DNA from: Linum tenue
Lineage: Eukaryota > Streptophyta > Magnoliopsida > Malpighiales > Linaceae
Direction of reading: 5' to 3'
DNA length: 64,000 bases
NCBI GenBank assembly: GCA_946122785.1
Contig: CAMGYJ010000011.1
Location: 1,054,001-1,118,000, forward strand
The position numbers were made by a program, and so were the translations under genes. This document shows positions 35,936-46,427 of this stretch, piece after piece. The notes below the pieces were generated by a model. The model was not told where the DNA came from, searched no databases, and saw nothing but the letters and a program-made list of their open reading frames with translations. Positions within the stretch are counted from its first letter, which is position 1, and the number at the start of each line of letters is the position of its first letter.

Positions 35936-36883
35936 TTGGGAGTTTGTTAGTTAAAAATTTCTTAAATAGGGAGAGGGAAAGGAAATGTTGGGGATGAACA
36001 AGTGGAAATTTTGGAGGAGGGAGCTGGAAATGAAGAAAACTGGTTTTCTTGTGTGTGTTGGAATTTCCGAGTGACTCAATCTCAATTCTAAAGTCAAGTG
36101 TTTTTGGATTATAGTCTTGGTCAAGTAAATTGTAAAATAATGGAAGATAGAAAACATTTTTCCCATGATTTTTCAAAGAGTGTAATTTGTCGTATGGAAT
36201 TGTATGGAAGATTAAATCAATGGTGTTAATTATCGATAAAAGATATAACGAGGACAAAGATAATGAATTGAAATGTCGTGATAAGAGTGTATTTGTTTGG
36301 GCGTTCATATTTTGTTTAAATTGTACAATTAACTAAGATTCAGTAACTTTAATGAATTTTAATTATCAATTAAAGATGTAATGGGGACAAATATAATGAA
36401 ATTGAAATGTCGTGATAAGGGTGTATTAGCTTGAGCATTCATATTTTGTTAGTGGTACAAATTCACTTTGGTGAATTTGGTGTTTAATTATCTCTAAAAT
36501 CAACAAAAATTAAAACAAGTAACCTATAGAATGGGTGTGGAAATTTTTTTGCACCAATAAATCATTTTAGTTATACTTACAAAGACGTTCACTTGGATAT
36601 GTTTTGAAAACAGGAAGATCAAATTTGTTATAGGAGATATATCAATACATCACAATGTTGAAACCAATCACAACTAAAATAACAAATATATAAATGACCA
36701 TGAAACGCTCTACTGAAACCGTTTTGATTTCGAGTAGATTGTTATTTTATTAGTTAGACTTTTACCTCGAATATTGAAATCCAGATATATTAATTGGGTG
36801 AGTAATATAGTTCAAAACCGATCACCAATCCGCATAGACCTATACTTCAAACCTCAAATTAATCGACTAAAGTACGTTTTGTT
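35936..36883. other. Intergenic, no gene seen
   Basis: AT-rich upstream region of the LRR kinase. A segment like GTAATGGGGACAAATATAATGAAATTG at about 36373-36440 repeats one at about 36235-36300 (an imperfect ~135-bp direct duplication containing GAAATGTCGTGATAAG). Nothing coding. Confidence 0.45.
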
Positions 36884-37532
36884 GTTTAGGCTAGGGGTGG
36901 GCACGTGGGTGTTTAATCCGCGAATTGATATCGACTCACCTGCAAATAATCCGATCTGCACGTTGTTGGTGATTGATGTGGGTGTATTGCGGATTGATAA
37001 ATCTTCCACCCGCACTTATGTGGGTGGATTGTGGGTCATCCGTATAACCCGCATCCTATTTTTACAAGAAAAAATGTTGTTTCTTATAGTATCGAATATT
37101 CATCATATTTTCGAAGTGCACTATAGTCTTACCATATACTTCAAAATGTGGAGAATAAAGAATAGTTTTGACTACTATTATTAGTTATTGTGTTGTGCAA
37201 TATCCATTAGATATTGGATATTGGTATGCAAATTATTATTAATATCCATTAAATATTTGGATGCAAACTATAAATTATCAATTGTATCTAAATCACAAAT
37301 TATTGATACAATCTTACTAATTTACAACTTTTTAATGGCTAGGTGGAGAATTGCTTTTGCGGGTTGACCCGCAATCCAACTGTACCCATCACCACCCACC
37401 CAACCAAACCCGCAAATTAAAGTATGTTGGGTGGATTGCGGGTCACAATTATTTTAACGCGCTAGTAAGCGGGTGGGTGAATTTGATACCAAAACCCATC
37501 CAAGCCTCTCATTGCTCATCCCTAGTTTAGGC
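36884..37532. mobile_element. Non-autonomous hAT element with 8-bp target-site duplication
   Basis: GTTTAGGC occurs at 36884-36891 and 37525-37532. The enclosed 633-bp element (36892-37524) starts TAGGGGTGGGCACG and ends, in complement, TAGGGATGAGCAATG. TAGGG-type ends with 8-bp duplications are characteristic of plant hAT MITEs. Subterminal GGGTGG/CCACCC and GCGGGT/ACCCGC repeats occur at both sides. No transposase. Confidence 0.88.
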
Positions 37533-38547
37533 CACCATAAAGGCATAACCTAATATTTATGTTTTTTTTTAAGAAAAAATTATGGTTTTTAATAAAAACC
37601 AGAAATTGCCAATGTGATCACATTATTATTCTTATTAATTATTATTATTATGGAATTATAAGGTAAGGCGTGTTGGGAGGGGCGTTGACTGGGACTACTG
37701 TTGCAAAGGAAGACTTGGGTTGACTGACTTGACTGACTGATTGTGAGATTGAATATAGAGACAGAAAGACAATGGAAGGTGGGGAAAAAAAATAAAGATC
37801 TCAATTATTAATTTATTATTATTGGGTGTGTTTGTTTGAAAGTAGAATTCCCTCTTTTTCATCTACAAGTTATTTTGTTGACTCCCAAACAACATGGACC
37901 ATGAATATTAACGTCATTATATAAAATTAGTAAAATTTTATATCGTATTTTATTGCACCACGAAATTTGAATAAAAAGAATGATGACAAAAGTTAAATTA
38001 AAATTTTATCAAAATAAAATCTATCAAATAGTTTCTTGTAATGGTGATATTTTAGTTATTTTTTGATGTAACGTGATACTAAAGCGATTCAAACATACGA
38101 ACTTCATATTTAAAACTAGTAGTATTATCACTACTCCACTAAGTCAAATTCTTGTTGCATAAAAAACTTATTATTTGTTAACTCTTATTTTGTGACGTAA
38201 ATATAAAGAATAAATTTTCCGTAAATGAAAATATAAAATCTCTCATTTTAGCAATGATTTAGCATCCCTATTTTTTTAGAGATTATAAATATCTAAAGAT
38301 AGTAGTTTGATTTTATCAATCATAAAAGAACAATCAGATTTACGCTATGGTTTAGGCTAGTATACGGTTGGCGTACCCTAACCTCATCATACATCTAGTG
38401 ATATTTAGAACATGAAGTAATAGGAGCTAGTTTGGAGCAAGAAGCTATACCCTAACCTCTAATTGCTGAACCTCATTCCATAATTCTTAAAACCCACACC
38501 ATAAGATCATTTTATAAAAAAAAAAATGCAACCAACAGTTCCAAATA
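37533..38547. other. Intergenic, no gene seen
   Basis: AT-rich sequence with simple ATT runs (37620-37660, 37800-37825). No coding signal, RNA gene or complete element recognised. Confidence 0.45.
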
Positions 38548-38842
38548 TGTTAGTAAATAGTATATGATTTATAATTAAACCTATAAAAACGCCAGTAATT
38601 GGGATCAACTGGTTCTTGGCATGGTATCAGAGCCTTCTATGATCGAAAGAGTTTTCTGTTCGAATCTCAGTGACCCCATCTGTTATGTTAATCACATGAT
38701 ATCCGAACCTGTTCAAACTCATATGAATCGGCTTTCGTTTGAGAAGTCTGTTAGTAAATAGCATGTGATGCATAATCGAACCTCACTACTAATAAATAAT
38801 AACTCAAATTAGTGAGACCAACGAATTCTTAACTAGAGTTTG
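38548..38842 (+). mobile_element. TRIM (miniature LTR retrotransposon)
   Basis: A ~74-bp direct repeat starting TGTTAGTAAATAG (38548-38621) is followed directly by TGGTATCAGAGCC (38622-38634), which complements the 3' end of initiator tRNA-Met and serves as a primer-binding site. About 115 bp later a purine-rich TTTGAGAAG precedes a second, diverged copy starting TGTTAGTAAATAG at 38749. This LTR-PBS-PPT-LTR order in under 300 bp defines a TRIM. The right LTR has decayed and its end is approximate. A related copy lies at 52082-52330 on the other strand. Confidence 0.75.
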
Positions 38843-39315
38843 GCCATAATTATATATATATGGATCCAGCTCATAATTATATAATTAGCAAGTTGTTTAT
38901 AAGTTACGTTCAAGTCATGGAAGTAATGTCAGACGTATACTAATTAATGTGACCGGCCATACCAAATTAACCACTAATCAATCAGTCAATTTAGGTGCTA
39001 TTAGACAACAGGAGATCAAGAACTTTGAACAGTCGTCTTCCTATATATACACCGTTTGTTAAGTACATTAACTAGCACTCTGCCACGTGCCAATGCGTGA
39101 TGATTCAGCACATGTGGTCACTTGATGGGTTGGTATCGAATTCGTTTCGTAGTTTGTTCTCTCTTGTTTTTTGTTTAGGGTTTCGAGTTAAGAAATGTGG
39201 TGGGAGTTTAGGATGTGATCCCACTTGAAAATGGAGGCAGGCCTATATGGGAAGAGTTGAGCGTCGGAGTCTCGTGTCAGGGCCGCCCCATGATATTCGG
39301 AGGCCCTGTTCGACA
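38843..39315. other. Intergenic; end of an older hAT-like repeat
   Basis: No gene. CAGGGCCGCCCCATGATATT at 39281-39300 followed by GGAGGCCCTG resembles the terminal repeat of plant hAT elements. The Mutator-like element described next has inserted just inside it. A similar phrase (GATATTGAGGCCCTGTG) occurs at 44802-44820. Confidence 0.4.
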
Positions 39316-39325
39316 ATTTAAAATG

Positions 39326-39926
39326 GGCTAAATTACACGTTTGGTCACTCAAATTATACAAATTTTTCATGTTTGCCACTCGAATTACTTTTCTTTCTTA
39401 TTTACCACTAACTTTACGAATCGTTTCACCGTTAGTCACCCGCCGTTACACTCCGTTAAGTTTGTCCTATGTGGCAGTCAACTATAAAGTTTGACCGTTA
39501 ACTAGATGACGTGGAAATTAAAATAAATTAAAAAATAATTTTATTTTTCCACCTCATCATTCCACTTACTTTGTCTATATGCTTTATCATATTTATGATT
39601 TAATTAAAATTAATTAAATTATAAAATTAATTCCTCCTCCTTCACAACTCAGGTGAAGCTTTGCTCCGCCTCCAGAGCACCACTCCAGCTATCTCCTTCC
39701 TCCTCCTTTCCCTTCTCAGGCCGTCTTTGTCTAATGTATAAGCTTTGGAAAAAAAAAATGGGCATGGGCAAGAGATCCAGCGGGATGGTGCTCCGGTCGC
39801 TGTCTCTCCGCGGCCGATTCCCGTCGTACAACTCCGCCGGCGTCGGCCTTCTTCCGCACCACAGCTCCACCACACAGATCCGCCTCTCCGACGCAATCTA
39901 TATCCCCAGAGTCCTTCGTCGTCGAC
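39326..39926 (+). repeat. Left terminal inverted repeat of the Mutator-like element
   Basis: Pairs with 43146-43750 in inverted orientation from GGCTAAATT to the inner GTCGTCGAC. Outer half AT-rich, inner half GC-rich with open frames on both strands. Confidence 0.9.
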
Positions 39927-40365
39927 GCAATCTATATCCACCACACAGGTTTTCCATCTTTAAGGGAAACCTATTACTGCCTCGCCAATGAACGAGCTCC
40001 ATCCGGCGTGGCCGTTCTGGTGGCTGTTCTTGTGGAGACTGCAACAAAATGATCTGGGATGCGAGGTCGGAGAGCACATACACGTCTTCCTCGCGGGAGG
40101 CTGGAGATGCGATTGGTGTGCTTCGTCGTGACGGATATGCTGCGATTGGGAGATGTGGATCTGTCGATCGAGAATCGGAACGTCGCTCGCCTCGAGGTAG
40201 CAAGCAGTACAATCGCGTCGAAAAGCATCCCGCCCCATCGATCTCTCAATTATTGTCGTCTTTTATTTTTTTGCTGCCACCGTGATTTGCGAGAGAGGGA
40301 TAGAGTTCATTCTCTTGACCCTGAATGTAATCTTCTTTGCTCTTTTGTTGTTTGTAAATGAGAAC

Positions 40366-40625
40366 TGTTGGAACTCATTCAAGTTCACAGCAGAAGAAGG
40401 TATTGGAACCCATACCATTGCTGCAACCCACCATACTTGCTCATCAATTCCCACTCCAACCGACACTACCTCGATTCAAGTTAGGTCATCCTAATTTAAG
40501 TTTCTTATCTTCTGAAACCATGTGACAGTATTTATTGTTGTCTTCTTTCCTGTATAAAAGGCTTACTAGCCTCAATGTAACAATCAAGCTTTCCATCAAT
40601 AAAATCATCATACACAAATTCATCA
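40366..40625 (+). repeat. 5' LTR
   Basis: 260 bp, TG...CA ends, contains TGTATAAAAGG and AATAAAATC. Appears identical to the 3' LTR. Confidence 0.93.
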
Positions 40626-41943
40626 TGGTATCAGAGCTGGATTCAGAATCCAGTGTAGGAAAGCCTAAGAAGAAGAAAAGGAAGAAACGATTTCGTTGCT
40701 GAGTTTCTAAATCTTTCTTTCCAAACCTTCTGTATATATTCCTCCGTTTGCAGAATACAAAAGTTCAAGCCATGAGTGAGCATTCTCCAGCTGCTCCTCG
40801 TCAATCATGCTTCCGCCATCAGTCCATTCATTTCCAATCACGAGCAGGCCTTTTCCAGGCTGCTCCTCTTCCACCTCATCCTTCCACCATCACAAATAAA
40901 CAGCATCTCCGGCCCATCTCAGTAAGGGCCATCTCTCATCTAGGCGAAGTCCTTTCCGCCTTCAATCAATCTCTCTGGCAGATCAATTCCCGGGGAGAAT
41001 CTCAGTCCGGCGAACTCTCTCGACCACTACCGCGATCGCCATCAGTTCCGGCGGCACTCCGGATGCAGTTCTCACCGCCTTCGTCATCAGCGCCCTCGGC
41101 GCCATCAATCTCCGCCGCATCAGAGTCAGCGGCCCAAACCAGAGACGTCATCGATTCCTTCGTCTCGCCGTCTCAGCCACCGTAAACCGCCGCTGCCGTC
41201 GGCGCCAAAACCAGTCCACCGCTGCATATCGATTGCCATCGCCATCGATCTGCCTTCGTCATCAGTTGCCAACCACCATCTCCACCGGTTCAGTCGTACC
41301 GTGGCCCAGTACCCGCCACAACCGCCGACTACCGTCGATTCCTTGTCGCCACTTGCCGCCGCCGATCTGTGCATGCCGGCCGTTTTGATTGGTGGAGGTG
41401 CGGAGAGAGGATCGAAAGGAGATTAAAAAAAAAAAAAAAAAAAAAAATTGGGAAGAGAGAAAGAAACAGAGGAGGTACGGCGGCCACCAAGAGGCGAGAA
41501 AGAAGGTTTCCCAAACCTACTAAGGCCATCTCCTTCATTCACCTTGGGCCTCTTCATTAACCAAGGCCCATTCTCAAAACCCAGCAGGATGGGTTAAAAA
41601 AAAAAAAAAAAAATTCGGCCCATTTGTTTGAGCTTTTCATGACCAACCAGCAGCTCATAATCCAGCTACGGCCATGCACACATAGCAATGTGTTTTCCAT
41701 CACAAGAATCCTCTTCGGTGATCGACAGGGGTCACAAATCATATTTCTCACTGGTTCTTAATGTCCCATTTTCAGGTTTTGGCAAATTCATTTGCAGGCA
41801 AGAAAGCAAATCATCACCAAACAACGTTTAAACAGTGAAGATTCTCACGACCCAAGAGTTGGTCGTCCCTCCACTAGCCATTGTTGGAGTGAATGACAGT
41901 TTCTACAGGCAAAGAAAGTCTAGCCACTGTGCGAGGTTTCTCC

Positions 41944-42170
41944 GATCAGGTTGTTACCTTGACGTTTGAAGATTGTATGATCCAAGAAGAGATCGACTCC
42001 TCGGCGTCCAAAAGGCAAACACAACCCAAGAAAAGATCGGCCCCTCAGCTTCACGAGGCACTCTCGATCAGATCGTTCCCATGACGTTTTTAGACGGTTG
42101 TACGATCCAAGAAGAGATCGTCCCCTCGGCGCTTCAAATGGAAGAAGCGATCCTAGAAAAGATCGACCCC
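41944..42170 (+). repeat. ~120-bp tandem repeat inside the LTR element
   Basis: Two diverged copies, starting CGATCAGGTTGTTACCTTGA at 41943 and CGATCAGATCGTTCCCATGA at 42065. Each contains the motif GATCCAAGAAGAGATCG followed by CCTCGGCG, and a half-unit AAAAGATCG(G/A)CCCCTC. They lie upstream of the polypurine tract, a common place for such repeats in copia-type elements. Confidence 0.75.
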
Positions 42171-42473
42171 TCGGTGTTTATTATTGGGCTAAGACCAATT
42201 ATTCATCACCTTTCAACCTGGGCATTCACGGTGTTCATGCTCCAGGTTGAGGGGGAGAATAGGGAATCAACATAGATCAGTTGATCGGTTCAGTCATCCG
42301 GTCGACCAACTCAGTCATCAGATCGATCACAATGTCAAAGGTGTCGATCTGTCTATCAAGTTGCTCGGAGAGACGAAGTCAGCAGTCTCCAAATCAACCT
42401 TGTCCAAGATATCAACCATCTCTCATTTTCAAGCTTGACATTCTTGTCATTCATGTCTCCGCTTGAGGGGGAG

Positions 42474-42733
42474 TGTTGGAACTCATTCAAGTTCACAGCA
42501 GAAGAAGGTATTGGAACCCATACCATTGCTGCAACCCACCATACTTGCTCATCAATTCCCACTCCAACCGACACTACCTCGATTCAAGTTAGGTCATCCT
42601 AATTTAAGTTTCTTATCTTCTGAAACCATGTGACAGTATTTATTGTTGTCTTCTTTCCTGTATAAAAGGCTTACTAGCCTCAATGTAACAATCAAGCTTT
42701 CCATCAATAAAATCATCATACACAAATTCATCA
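42474..42733 (+). repeat. 3' LTR
   Basis: 260 bp, preceded by the polypurine tract at 42463-42473 and followed by the AGAAC duplication. Appears identical to the 5' LTR. Confidence 0.93.
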
Positions 42734-43145
42734 AGAACACACAGCAACTAGTTGATAAATTTTCCAAGGGGTTACAGGAACTACTCGCCATTTGTGCTCT
42801 GAATTCCATTTCTCTTTTCGCTTACTGTATCCAGTCAACGTGATCTTCCATGGCTGCAGAGTTTGCCAGCTTAACGATGATTTGCTGAATTGAAGTGTCA
42901 TTTTTTTGGGGGGAAATTTTAGGGTTTTCTGAAGTAACTTGTGCTGTAGCAAGTGGGTGTATGTTTGGCTGTCCTTTCCGGCTTCTGCCATGGGGCAATG
43001 AACAGTGGACTTGGAGCTGGGGAGAAGGAAAGGGAAAGCTACGTTATTGGTTGCTTCTGTTGTCGTCTTTGGTGGTGTTAATGTTGTTGCTGTTGTTGTG
43101 TAGGGGAAAGTCAAAAGGAAACAAACAGAGAATTAAAGAAGCTTT

Positions 43146-43750
43146 GTCGACGACGAAGGACTCTGGGGATATAGATTGCGTCGGAGAGGCGGATCTGTGT
43201 GGTGGAGTTGTGGTGCGGAAGAAGGCCGACGCCGGCGGAGTTGTACGACGGGAATCGGCCGCGGAGAGACAGCGACCGGAGCACCATCCCGCTGGATCTC
43301 TTGCCCATGCCCATTTTTTTTTTTTTTTCAAAGCTTATACATTAGACAAAGACGGCCTGAGAAGGGAAAGGAGGAGGAAGGAGATAGCTGGAGTGGTGCT
43401 CTGGAGGCGGAGCAAAGCTTCACCTGAGTTGTGAAGGAGGAGGAATTAATTTTATAATTTAATTAATTTTAATTAAATCATAAATATGATAAAGTATATA
43501 GACAAAGTAAGTGGAATGATGAGGTGGAAAAATAAAATTATTTTTTAATTTATTTTAATTTCCACGTCATCTAGTTAACAGTCAAACTTTATAGTTGACT
43601 GCCACGTAGGACAAACTTAACGGAGTGTAACGGCGGGTGACTAACGGTGAAACGATTCGTAAAGTTAGTGGTAAATAAGAAAGAAAAGTAATTCGAGTGG
43701 CAAACATGAAAAATTTGTATAATTTGAGTGACCAAACGTGTAATTTAGCC
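43146..43750 (-). repeat. Right terminal inverted repeat of the Mutator-like element
   Basis: Reverse complement of 39326-39926, followed directly by the 10-bp ATTTAAAATG duplication. Confidence 0.9.
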
Positions 43751-43760
43751 ATTTAAAATG

Positions 43761-44495
43761 TGGCCCAAAATTTGTTCTCTAAATTTATTAAAAATAATAA
43801 TTATTAAATACTAATAATAAAATTGCATAAATTCAGAAAATGATTACAAAAATAAGAATATTATCTATCATTGTTCAAAAGTAACAATCATATAGTATTT
43901 TTTTAAAATGTAATCCTCTATTAGCCCGTCCATCTTCTCTATATCTTTTGAAAAACGAAATCAATCTATCTATTTCCAAAATAGCATTATCAATAAGCAT
44001 ATCTTTGGATTGTAAATATTTAGTTATTTACTAACCGAATTTGTTGAGTGCAACATTTCATACCAAATAACTAATGAAACAATAAACTCAACACCATTGA
44101 AGTTCATTTTGTGTCAAAGATTGAGCTTCACTTTCAATTTTTGAATCTCCATCAAGATCGGCTAGTAGTATTCAGGCTCCTCAATTTTTCTGTTTTCTTT
44201 TACGCTTAGAACTACCTTTTTCAAATTTTTGGATTCACATAATTGAAAATTATAACCAAAGATTAATGATTCCAAATTTTCAATCAAGATTAAGTTCCCT
44301 GCAAAAGAAAAAAAATTATTATAACTTAAAACAAGTTGATTAGGAGTCTGGATAGTAGGGATGGACATTGATTAGGAGTTAATTAGAATTTGGTGTGAAT
44401 AATTAATATTTAGGCGTTGGATGGCATTAGAAAATTGAGAAATTTTGGGGAAGAGGATAAGAGAGCTGTTAAATACTTTAGTTGTTAGTATACAT
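43761..44495. other. Intergenic; probable remains of an older transposon
   Basis: AT-rich. On the minus strand, segments near 43920-44330 have broken frames. Because the flanks of the Mutator-like element join an older hAT-like end (39281) to this stretch, it may be the decayed body of that hAT element. No domain recognised. Confidence 0.3.
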
Positions 44496-44626
44496 TCATA
44501 AAGCCAGCTCCAGCTCAGTGGTTCGAACTCCTTTTTAACGAAAAGGAGGTTCAAGGTTCGATTCCTGTCTCTGTTGGTTCTCCCTGGTCTTGTAAATATG
44601 GTTTTCGTGATGGGCCTGATGAGTTG
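44496..44626 (+). mobile_element. tRNA-derived SINE-like sequence
   Basis: CAGCTCAGTGG at 44511-44521 matches the RNA polymerase III A box except at its first base, and GGTTCGATTCC at 44555-44565 is a perfect B box, about 35 bp apart as in tRNA-type promoters. The sequence between does not fold as a tRNA and no anticodon arm is evident, so a SINE is more likely than a tRNA gene. The 3' limit is uncertain because a tandem repeat follows. Confidence 0.6.
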
Positions 44627-44796
44627 CCTCTGGGAGGGCTTATGGTGGGCTCGCAAACTCCGCCCCGCCTATAAGGCCCATGTTGGCTCTAGCTCCGCCT
44701 CCGGGCCTCTCCTCTGGGAGGGCTTATGTTGGGCTCGCAACTCCGCCCCGCCTATAAGGCCTAGGTTGGCTCTAGTTCCGCCTCCAGACTGAGGCC
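44627..44796. repeat. 84-bp tandem duplication, GC-rich
   Basis: Two copies starting CCTCTGGGAGGGCTTATG at 44627 and 44711, with few differences, each containing CTCCGCCCCGCCTATAAGGC and GTTGGCTCTAG. It directly follows the SINE-like head and may be part of its body. Confidence 0.85.
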
Positions 44797-45137
44797 CCAA
44801 GATATTGAGGCCCTGTGCTGTGGGTCAGACCAGTACAGGGTCTGGGCCGGGCCTGTCTCGTGTCTAACTAGAAAAAGATGACCTGTAAGAAATACTGTTA
44901 TTCGGGGGGAAATGCTATGTTGACGAACGAACAACAAATAGTGTCTTCTAACATGATGCTACAAAACAAGTTCTCCTGCTTTAAGAACAAAGACATGTTA
45001 CGCGTGACACAAATTCGGTGATAATAACGGATCGGCCCCATTAACAATATCGGAGAATAAAAGTCAGCACGTACTAGTTCCGATTTTGGAGACAAACAGT
45101 TATTTGAAAGAGAGCTTAATTTAGGGTGTGAAATTAA

Positions 45138-45457
45138 TGGGTCGTTTGCTTCAAGGATTTGGACGTGAGATTTGGTTCTCAAATCCAACACATGAAGGAT
45201 TTGTCCAAAAGCCATTGTTTGTTGAGCCAAAATGGAGGGTACCAAATCCGTGGGGTCCACTGATTTGTAAATCCCACCTCATACCCTGGGATTTGGAGAC
45301 AAGTTGAAAAACCATCAAATCCATGATAAAAATAGCTCAACAAACAAAAGATTTCCTCAAATCCATAATACCCAAAATTCCTAATAAATCCCAAGGTTTT
45401 TAATTAGCAAATCCATGACAAAACCCTCGTTATAAAATCCTTGAAACAAACGACCCC
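45138..45457. mobile_element. Tourist-like MITE
   Basis: Ends TGGGTCGTTTGCTTCAAGGA and, in complement, GGGGTCGTTTGTTTCAAGGA, with TAA at 45135-45137 and 45458-45460. The interior is made of repeated AAATCC/GGATTT motifs and is non-coding. Confidence 0.7.
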
Positions 45458-45469
45458 TAAGTACACTTA

Positions 45470-45920
45470 GGGCTTGTTTGCTTGATGGATTTGATGATGG
45501 ATTTGGTGAAGGATTTGGATCCATTATGGACTTTGTCCAAAATCCATTGTTTGCTTCATGCATTTAGGAGAAACAAATCCGTGAGTCCCATGAACTTTAA
45601 GGGACCAAATCCGTGGACCCCACGGACTTGAAAGTTCCACCTATTTAGGTGGGAATTGATTATGGACTTTGAAGTCCATCATTTTTTACCAACATACCCT
45701 TCATATTTGCTTTCTCTTCTTATATCATTAAGGGCAATAAAGGTAAATTACTCTTCATACATACAAATTTAATTAACAAAATCCATCATGAAATCCATCA
45801 AACAAACAATGGTGTTTATCAAATCCATAATGAACCTAAAACCCTTATTAATCCATGGTTTTTCAAAACCCAAGTTATACCAAAACCTTCATTTTTCAAA
45901 TCCACGACGCAAACGAGCCC
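45470..45920. mobile_element. Second Tourist-like MITE, adjacent
   Basis: Ends GGGCTTGTTTGC and, in complement, GGGCTCGTTTGCG, with TTA at 45467-45469 and 45921-45923. It shares the ATGGATTTG-rich composition of its neighbour 12 bp away and is probably the same superfamily but a different subfamily. Confidence 0.72.
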
Positions 45921-45923
45921 TTA

Positions 45924-46427
45924 GTGCCAAAGTACACTATGTCCTCTCTAGAAGAATCAACTCTCACATCCATGAAGACCAACTTCATTTATCCATTCCA
46001 TGAGTAACATTATTATCGGTACATAAATTGAAGAAAGAAAAAAACCATACAAAAGGATATATAAACTCGATATATATGACGATACATATGAAAGTTGATG
46101 GCTCTCTTAATTTAGAGCATATGTTCAATATTGTTGTACAAGTACAACAATCCAAAGGCAGCCATTAATTTCCTGAAATACCCACAAATTAATGGCAACA
46201 AACTCTTCTTCTTTTTGTCTCCATGTTTTCTTCTTCTTCTTCACCTTTTTATTACAAGCTATAGTATACATATGGCCTTTTTGGGGAGTGGGGGATTTCC
46301 TTCACCATTTTTCCATTCTTGTTTATAGTAAAAAAAAATGGGAGAAATTCAAAGCTTTAGGCCACATATATACTATATGTAGCGCTCTACATGGAGGAAA
46401 CAAAAAAAAGGGGAAATGGTGTTTTTT
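45924..46427. other. Intergenic; 3' region of the sucrose transporter
   Basis: AT-rich with TTC/CTT runs at 46205-46245. No gene seen; the right part should be the transporter 3' UTR. Confidence 0.4.

Larger units (their letters stand above)
40366..42733 (+). mobile_element. Small non-autonomous LTR retrotransposon, recent insertion
   Basis: Two 260-bp LTRs (40366-40625 and 42474-42733) start TGTTGG and end TCATCA and look identical base for base. AGAAC flanks both outer ends (40361-40365 and 42734-42738), a perfect 5-bp duplication. Right after the left LTR is TGGTATCAGAGCTGG, an initiator tRNA-Met primer-binding site; right before the right LTR is the polypurine tract TTGAGGGGGAG. Both features are typical of Ty1/copia-type elements. 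The LTR has a TATAAAAG and an AATAAAA. The 1.85-kb interior encodes no gag or pol domain I can recognise; one ORF of 145 residues at 40748-41185 is Ser/Pro-rich and probably incidental. It lies inside the Mutator-like element, so it inserted later. Confidence 0.93.
39316..43760. mobile_element. Mutator-like element with ~600-bp TIRs, holding a nested retroelement
   Basis: ATTTAAAATG is present at 39316-39325 and 43751-43760, a perfect 10-bp target-site duplication. The element, 39326-43750, starts GGCTAAATTACACGTTTGGT and ends with its exact complement. Inverted repeats run about 601 bp on the left and 605 bp on the right with only about half a dozen differences by eye. Removing the nested LTR element leaves ~2.05 kb, of which about 840 bp is non-TIR interior at 39927-40365 and 42739-43145. 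That interior and the inner TIRs are GC-rich and look like captured gene sequence, but I recognise no domain. No MURA transposase is present, so it depends on helper elements. Confidence 0.88.

Noticed and set aside
39642..43434. ORFs of 60-180 residues in the Mutator-like TIRs as genes
   Set aside because: They are the same sequence in both inverted repeats, with no domain and shifted frames between copies; treated as transposon sequence.
44496..44600. True tRNA gene
   Set aside because: A and B boxes are present but no acceptor stem or anticodon arm can be formed.
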